A model generated the notes under the pieces. It had not been told where the DNA came from and ran no database searches. It saw only the letters and a program-made list of their open reading frames with translations. A stretch of DNA of 64,000 nucleotides from Pseudonocardia sp. TRM90224. Lineage in GTDB: Bacteria; Actinomycetota; Actinomycetes; Mycobacteriales; Pseudonocardiaceae. The position numbers and the translations under genes were made by a program. Below are positions 60,129-64,000 of the stretch, in pieces (positions within the stretch are counted from its first letter, which is position 1; every line of letters starts with the position of its first letter). The stretch spans positions 62,001-126,000 of the forward strand of contig NZ_JAJGSX010000020.1 of the NCBI RefSeq assembly GCF_021245725.1, read 5' to 3'.

Positions 60129-60296
60129 CCGAGCCCTGACCCCTGCGTACCGCAGCGGGCGTACGGGATCGCCCTGAGGCGTACGCCCGCGCCGGTAGCG
60201 AAGGTGTCCGTGCTCGACGGACGACCGGAGGGGGTCCTGGGCCGGAGTCTTGTCCTCGTTCGCAGGAGAGACAGACACCCAGTCCAGGAGGACGCC

Positions 60297-60782
60297 GTGC
60301 AGACCGTGACCCGCCCCCGCCCGTACCTGACCGAGCAGGCCCGCCCCGTCGCGATCGACGACCGCGTGATCGCCGGCCTGCGCGTCTGGGCGCCGACGTT
60401 GATGCGCTGGGCGCTGGGGCTCGTGTTCGTGTGGTTCGGAGTACTGAAGATCGTCAACCTGACGCCGGTGGCCGGGTTGGTCGCCGACACGCTCGCGTTC
60501 GTCCCGATCCCGTCGGCGGTGATCCTGCCGGCGCTGGGCGCGTTCGAGGTGGTCGTCGGCATCGCGCTGATGGCAGGCCGGGTCCTCCGTCCGGTGCTGG
60601 CCGTGATGGTCGGGCACCTGGCAGGGACGTTCCTGGTGCTGGTGACGCAGTTCAACGTGGCCTTCCAGGACGGCAACCCGCTGCTGCTGACCACCGAGGG
60701 CGAGTTCGTGATCAAGAACCTGGTGCTGATCGCGGGAGCCCTGTGCGTGGCCGCGGCGCTGCCGATGCGCCGGCGGGGCTGA
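60297..60782 (+). CDS. DoxX-family membrane protein
   Basis: 161 aa with four hydrophobic helices: LMRWALGLVFVWFGVLKIVNLTP, FVPIPSAVILPALGAFEVVVGIALM, VMVGHLAGTFLVLVTQ, and VIKNLVLIAGALCVAAALPM. The WFG-K pattern in helix 1 and the VIKN-L region are typical of DoxX. Function uncertain; often linked to redox homeostasis. AGGAGG precedes the GTG at 60297. It ends just before a family III element. Confidence 0.85.
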   Translation: MQTVTRPRPYLTEQARPVAIDDRVIAGLRVWAPTLMRWALGLVFVWFGVLKIVNLTPVAGLVADTLAFVPIPSAVILPALGAFEVVVGIALMAGRVLRPVLAVMVGHLAGTFLVLVTQFNVAFQDGNPLLLTTEGEFVIKNLVLIAGALCVAAALPMRRRG

Positions 60783-60821
60783 TGGGCGCCCTGCCGGGAG
60801 GCGGGGGCGTGCGTACCGAAG

Positions 60822-60884
60822 TTCCCCACCGTTTTGGGCACATGCGCGCTGAAATGGCGCGCATCCACCCAAAACGGTGGGGAA
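60822..60884 (+). repeat. Family III inverted repeat, divergent copy III-4
   Basis: Arms 60822-60849 and 60857-60884 (28 bp, three mismatches) with a 7-nt loop. The outer stem TTCCCCACCGTTTTG is identical to the other family III copies, whereas the inner stem is replaced by CATGCGCGC and its partner. Convergent junction between the DoxX and CorA genes. Confidence 0.82.
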
Positions 60885-60935
60885 GTCGGCGGTTGGGGCG
60901 CGGATCTTTGCACCCACCTCGCCCGTGATGGGCCC

Positions 60936-61949
60936 CTACAGCCACCCGCTCCGCCGGAACACGCGGTAGAGCACGACGCACAGCGCGACCATCACCACCA
61001 TCACGACCGGGAAGCCGAAGGGCGAGTGCAGGCCGGGGATCGCGTCGAAGTTCATGCCGTAGATCCCGGCGACCATGGTCGGGACGGCGATGATCGCGAC
61101 CCACGCGGAGATCTTGCGCATGTCCGCGTTCTGCCGGGTGGCGATGTGGGTCTGCTCCAGCGCCAGCCGGGCCTGCTGCATCGCGACCTGCGCGCTGTTC
61201 GCGTCGAGCATGCTGCTGAGCAGCGAGCTGACGCGCTCGACGTCCTCGGCGACCCTGACCAGCCGGTCCTCGACACCGCCGTAGTAGGTGCGGACGCTCT
61301 GCGGCACCATCGGGAACCGGCCGGCGGCGAGGTGCATCATCAGGCTGGTCAGCGGCGCGCTCGCCCGCTGGAATTCCAGCACCTCGCGCTTGAGCCGGTA
61401 GATCCGCTCAGCGTGCTCGGCGACCTCGGGGGAGAAGACGGCCTGCTCGACCTCGCGCAGCGAGTCGTCGAGACCTCCGAGGACGGGGATGTAGTCGTCG
61501 ATGATCCGGTCGACGGCCGCGTAGACCACAGTGCAGGGCCCGTTGCACAGCAGTTCGGGCTTGGCTTCGAGGTCCTTGCGGGTGCTGGCGAGCTCGCTCG
61601 ACGCGCCGTAGCGCAAGGTGATCACGAACGTGGGGCCGGCGACGACCACGATCCGCCCGAGCTCGACCCGCTCGTCCTCCGGGACGTAGAGAGCGGTCTT
61701 GAACACCGCGTAGAGGACCTCGCCGTCGACCGCCACCTCCGGCCGGTTGCGATAGCGGATCGCTTCGGCGAACGCCTCGGGGTCGAGCCCGAACTCCGCT
61801 CGCACCGCGGCCACCTCGTCGGCGGAGGGGTCGTGCAGCCCCACCCAGACGAACGTGTCGTCCTCGACGCAGACCGCAGCGGCCCGGTCGAGGTCGAGCG
61901 TGCCCTCGACACGCCGACCTGCCCGGTACGCGGCGCAGTCGGTGATCAC
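60936..61949 (-). CDS. corA: CorA-family magnesium/cobalt transporter
   Basis: 337 aa. The C-terminal two-helix membrane unit carries the selectivity motif YGMNFD, followed by FGFPVVMVVMVALCVVLYRVF. The long cytoplasmic funnel domain includes NRPEVAVDGEVLYAVFKTALY and LKREVLEFQRASAPL. It mediates Mg2+ (or Co2+, Ni2+) uptake. The GTG start lies 21 bp after sdaA, so it may be co-transcribed. Confidence 0.92.
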   Translation of the reverse strand: MITDCAAYRAGRRVEGTLDLDRAAAVCVEDDTFVWVGLHDPSADEVAAVRAEFGLDPEAFAEAIRYRNRPEVAVDGEVLYAVFKTALYVPEDERVELGRIVVVAGPTFVITLRYGASSELASTRKDLEAKPELLCNGPCTVVYAAVDRIIDDYIPVLGGLDDSLREVEQAVFSPEVAEHAERIYRLKREVLEFQRASAPLTSLMMHLAAGRFPMVPQSVRTYYGGVEDRLVRVAEDVERVSSLLSSMLDANSAQVAMQQARLALEQTHIATRQNADMRKISAWVAIIAVPTMVAGIYGMNFDAIPGLHSPFGFPVVMVVMVALCVVLYRVFRRSGWL

Positions 61950-61970
61950 GCCTTCAGCGTAGCTGCGACC

Positions 61971-63344
61971 TCAGCACTCGACGACGTTCAGCGCGAGACC
62001 CCCGCGCGCGGTCTCCTTGTACTTGTCCTTCATGTCCGCGCCGGTCTCGCGCATCGTCTTGATCGCCTTGTCGAGGGTGACGTGGTGCCGCCCGTCGCCG
62101 CGCACGGCCATGCGCGCCGCGGCGATCGCCTTGATCGAGCCGATCGCGTTGCGTTCGATGCACGGGATCTGGACGAGCCCGCCCACCGGGTCGCAGGTGA
62201 GGCCGAGGTTGTGCTCGATGCCGATCTCCGCGGCGTTCTCCACCTGCTCGGGCGTGCCGCCCAGCACCTCGGCGAGCCCGCCGGCCGCCATCGAGCACGC
62301 CGAGCCGACCTCGCCCTGGCAGCCGACCTCCGCCCCGGAGATGGAGGCGTTCTCCTTGAACAGGAGCCCGATCGCGCCCGCGGTCAGCAGGAACTGCACC
62401 ACGCCGTCGTCGCTGAACGACCGCACGAACTGCCGGTAGTAGTGCAGGACCGCGGGGATGATCCCGGCTGCGCCGTTGGTGGGCGCGGTGACGACGCGCC
62501 CGCCGCCGGCGTTCTCCTCGTTGACGGCCAGCGCGTACATCGTGACCCACTCCATCGCGCGCAGCGGGTCGTCCTCGTCGCCGCCGGATTCGAGCTTCTC
62601 GCGCAGCGTCGCTGCCCGCCTGCGCACCTTCAGGCCGCCCGGCAGCACGCCGGGGGTGTGCGCGCCGCGCTCGACGCACTCCTGCATGACCGCCCAGATG
62701 TGCAGCAGGCCCTCGCGGACCTCCGCCTCCGTGCGCCACGCCAGCTCGTTGGCCAGCATCAGCTCGCTGATGCTCCGGCCGGTGTCGGTCGTCAGCTTCA
62801 GCAGCTCGTCGCCGGTCGAGAACGGGTACGGCACCGGGGTCGGGTCGGCGACGAGCACCGGGTTGCCCGCGGCGTCCTCGTCGACGACGAACCCGCCGCC
62901 CACCGAGTAGAACTCCCTGGCGAAGAGCACCTCGCCGGCAGCGTCGAGCGCCCGGAACAGCATCCCGTTGGTGTGGAACGGCAGCCGCTTGCGCCGGTGC
63001 AGCACGACGTCGTCGTCGACCGCGAACGGCACCTCGTGGGTGCCGCCCAGCCGCAACCGTCCCGTCGCGCGCACGGTGTCGACCCGCTCCTGCGCGCCGG
63101 CGGGGTCGACGAGGTCGGGCTGCTCACCCTCCAGCCCGAGCACCACCGCCTTGACGCTGCCGTGCCCGTGACCCGTCGCCCCGAGCGAGCCGAACAGCTC
63201 CACCCGGACGCCCGCGACGCGGTCGAGGAACCGGTCGTCGCGCAGCCGCTCGACGAACAGGTACGCCGCGCGCATAGGGCCGACCGTGTGCGAGCTGGAC
63301 GGCCCGATCCCGACCTTGAACAGGTCGAACACGCTGATGGTCAC
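61971..63344 (-). CDS. sdaA: L-serine ammonia-lyase, single-chain iron-sulfur type
   Basis: 457 aa. VFDLFKVGIGPSSSHTVGPM at the start is the hallmark substrate segment, and VGCQGEVGSACSMAAGG and LTCDPVGGLVQIPCIERN contain the Fe-S cysteines. It converts L-serine to pyruvate and ammonia. The GTG at 63344 overlaps the soxG stop by 4 bp (GTGA). Position behind sarcosine oxidase fits the conversion of glycine made from sarcosine to serine and on to pyruvate. Confidence 0.95.
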   Translation of the reverse strand: MTISVFDLFKVGIGPSSSHTVGPMRAAYLFVERLRDDRFLDRVAGVRVELFGSLGATGHGHGSVKAVVLGLEGEQPDLVDPAGAQERVDTVRATGRLRLGGTHEVPFAVDDDVVLHRRKRLPFHTNGMLFRALDAAGEVLFAREFYSVGGGFVVDEDAAGNPVLVADPTPVPYPFSTGDELLKLTTDTGRSISELMLANELAWRTEAEVREGLLHIWAVMQECVERGAHTPGVLPGGLKVRRRAATLREKLESGGDEDDPLRAMEWVTMYALAVNEENAGGGRVVTAPTNGAAGIIPAVLHYYRQFVRSFSDDGVVQFLLTAGAIGLLFKENASISGAEVGCQGEVGSACSMAAGGLAEVLGGTPEQVENAAEIGIEHNLGLTCDPVGGLVQIPCIERNAIGSIKAIAAARMAVRGDGRHHVTLDKAIKTMRETGADMKDKYKETARGGLALNVVEC

Positions 63345-63919
63345 GAGTGCTCCTGCGCGGCGTCGAGCAGCCAGCTCGCCAGGTACCGCGCGAACGTCGA
63401 GCGGACGAGCAGGCGGTAGTCGCTCGCGGAGTCGTCCAGCGCGAGCAGCACGATCCCTGCCATCCCCACCGTGGTCTGCGCCGCGGAACCGGTCGCGAAC
63501 ACGCTCGGGTGCAGGTCGACGGCGCAGCCCGAGGCGAGCACGTCGGCGGCGTGCGCACCGCGCAGCCGCAGCGTGGTGCGCTGCGCCGAGACGTCGACGA
63601 CGGCGCCGTCCGCCCCCACCGCCTCCCGCAGGCCGGCCTCCAGCGCCTCCGGGCTGGCGAACGGGCTCGTCACCAGCCACTCGTCCGGTCCCAGCCAGAT
63701 CACGGTGGCCGTGTCGCCCTGCACCCAGGTGTTCGGCGCCTCGGGCAGGGCGACGCCCAGGTACGCCGCGACGTCGGCACCGGCCGGCCCGGCGGGATCG
63801 AGACGCAGGTCGACCTGCGCGACGAACTGCTCCGTGAGCACCTGCACCGAGTCGGGCAGCGTCGCGAACAGCCCGCCCCACTGGTGCAAGGGTCCGATGC
63901 GGGCGAGGTCAGCCGTCAC
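63341..63919 (-). CDS. soxG: Sarcosine oxidase gamma subunit
   Basis: 192 aa. GPLHQWGGLF at the N-terminus, TVIWLGPDEWLVTSP near 70 and VVDVSAQRTTLRLRGAHAADVLASGCAVDLHPSVF follow the GcvT-like fold of SoxG. It is one of four subunits of the heterotetrameric enzyme that oxidises sarcosine with tetrahydrofolate. AAGGAG is 6 nt before the GTG. It overlaps soxA by 11 bp upstream and sdaA downstream. Confidence 0.92.
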   Translation of the reverse strand: MTADLARIGPLHQWGGLFATLPDSVQVLTEQFVAQVDLRLDPAGPAGADVAAYLGVALPEAPNTWVQGDTATVIWLGPDEWLVTSPFASPEALEAGLREAVGADGAVVDVSAQRTTLRLRGAHAADVLASGCAVDLHPSVFATGSAAQTTVGMAGIVLLALDDSASDYRLLVRSTFARYLASWLLDAAQEHS

Positions 63920-64000
63920 GGCGGGCTCCTTCGGGGTCGACGAGCACGGGGCCGGTGACCTCGACGGGCACCAGCTCACCGCCGATCGGCACGTGCAGGG
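63909..64000 (-). CDS. soxA: Sarcosine oxidase alpha subunit, C-terminal end (partial)
   Basis: The minus-strand frame reads LHVPIGGELVPVEVTGPVL and then VDPEGARRDG before the TGA at 63911-63909. This matches the C-terminal end of SoxA (DPEGxRRDG). The gene overlaps soxG by 11 bp, and the rest lies outside the window. It indicates that a soxBDAG operon extends beyond 64 kb. Confidence 0.8.
   Translation of the reverse strand, partial: LHVPIGGELVPVEVTGPVLVDPEGARRDG

Overview
The window is very GC-rich and densely coded, with many GTG and TTG starts and ATGA, GTGA or TGATG gene overlaps. It carries typical actinomycete families: a SARP/AfsR-type regulator, transmembrane Ser/Thr kinases with an FHA protein, a DUF574-type SAM methyltransferase, MenB, and many promoters that look leaderless. 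It is most likely a chromosomal segment of an actinomycete, plausibly Pseudonocardiales. I see no phage, integrase, transposase, rRNA, tRNA or CRISPR array.

Layout. 1-9.9 kb: the start of an FAD oxidoreductase gene and an MDR reductase on the minus strand; then a SARP regulator, an aldo/keto reductase, a LysR regulator and a heterodimeric ABC exporter with one dead ATP site and a candidate iron box. 10-16 kb: a GHL10 hydrolase, menB, and two kinases next to an FHA protein. 16-22.5 kb (minus): a flavin oxidase-TetR-CPBP protease operon under a double palindromic operator, and an acyl-CoA ligase-histidine kinase-response regulator operon. 22.5-25.4 kb: GNAT, a zinc/cation efflux protein, a small hypothetical protein and RidA. 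25.4-32.8 kb: a methylthioribose operon, read mtnA - sugar ABC transporter (binding protein, ATPase, permease) - mtnK - GNAT, divergent from a GntR regulator that shares its operators. 33-44.3 kb: two divergent operons around LacI-type operators. They encode a MalEFG-like sugar importer, two sugar isomerases, a Gfo/Idh dehydrogenase, two D-2-hydroxyacid dehydrogenases, a uronate-dehydrogenase-like protein and an unrecognised 383-aa protein; this is probably an uncharacterised sugar or sugar-acid catabolic route. 44.3-55 kb: HxlR/SDR, a methyltransferase, a PAS-GGDEF-EAL protein, a USP protein, an aldehyde dehydrogenase, a collagen-like membrane protein, and PadR/carotenoid oxygenase. 55-60.8 kb: a PLP enzyme and a TlpA-ABC-MauE redox/export operon with a DoxX protein. 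60.9-64 kb (minus): the end of a sarcosine oxidase operon (soxA-soxG) running into sdaA and corA.

The most striking signal is not a gene. Three unrelated families of long, size-constant inverted repeats (family I 65 bp, family II about 55 bp, family III up to 70 bp) occur 13 times. Nine of the ten convergent gene junctions hold exactly one element, none of the ten divergent junctions has one, and the other four lie at gene ends between co-directional units. Several supply the stop codon and last residues of the adjacent gene. One family III copy has a paired substitution that keeps the stem. They behave like dispersed bidirectional terminators or REP/MITE-like palindromes.

A second theme is transcription. 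At least six genes have a TANNNT -10 box placed 6-7 nt before the start codon with no ribosome binding site, so they are likely leaderless. In several of them the promoter is embedded in a clear operator.
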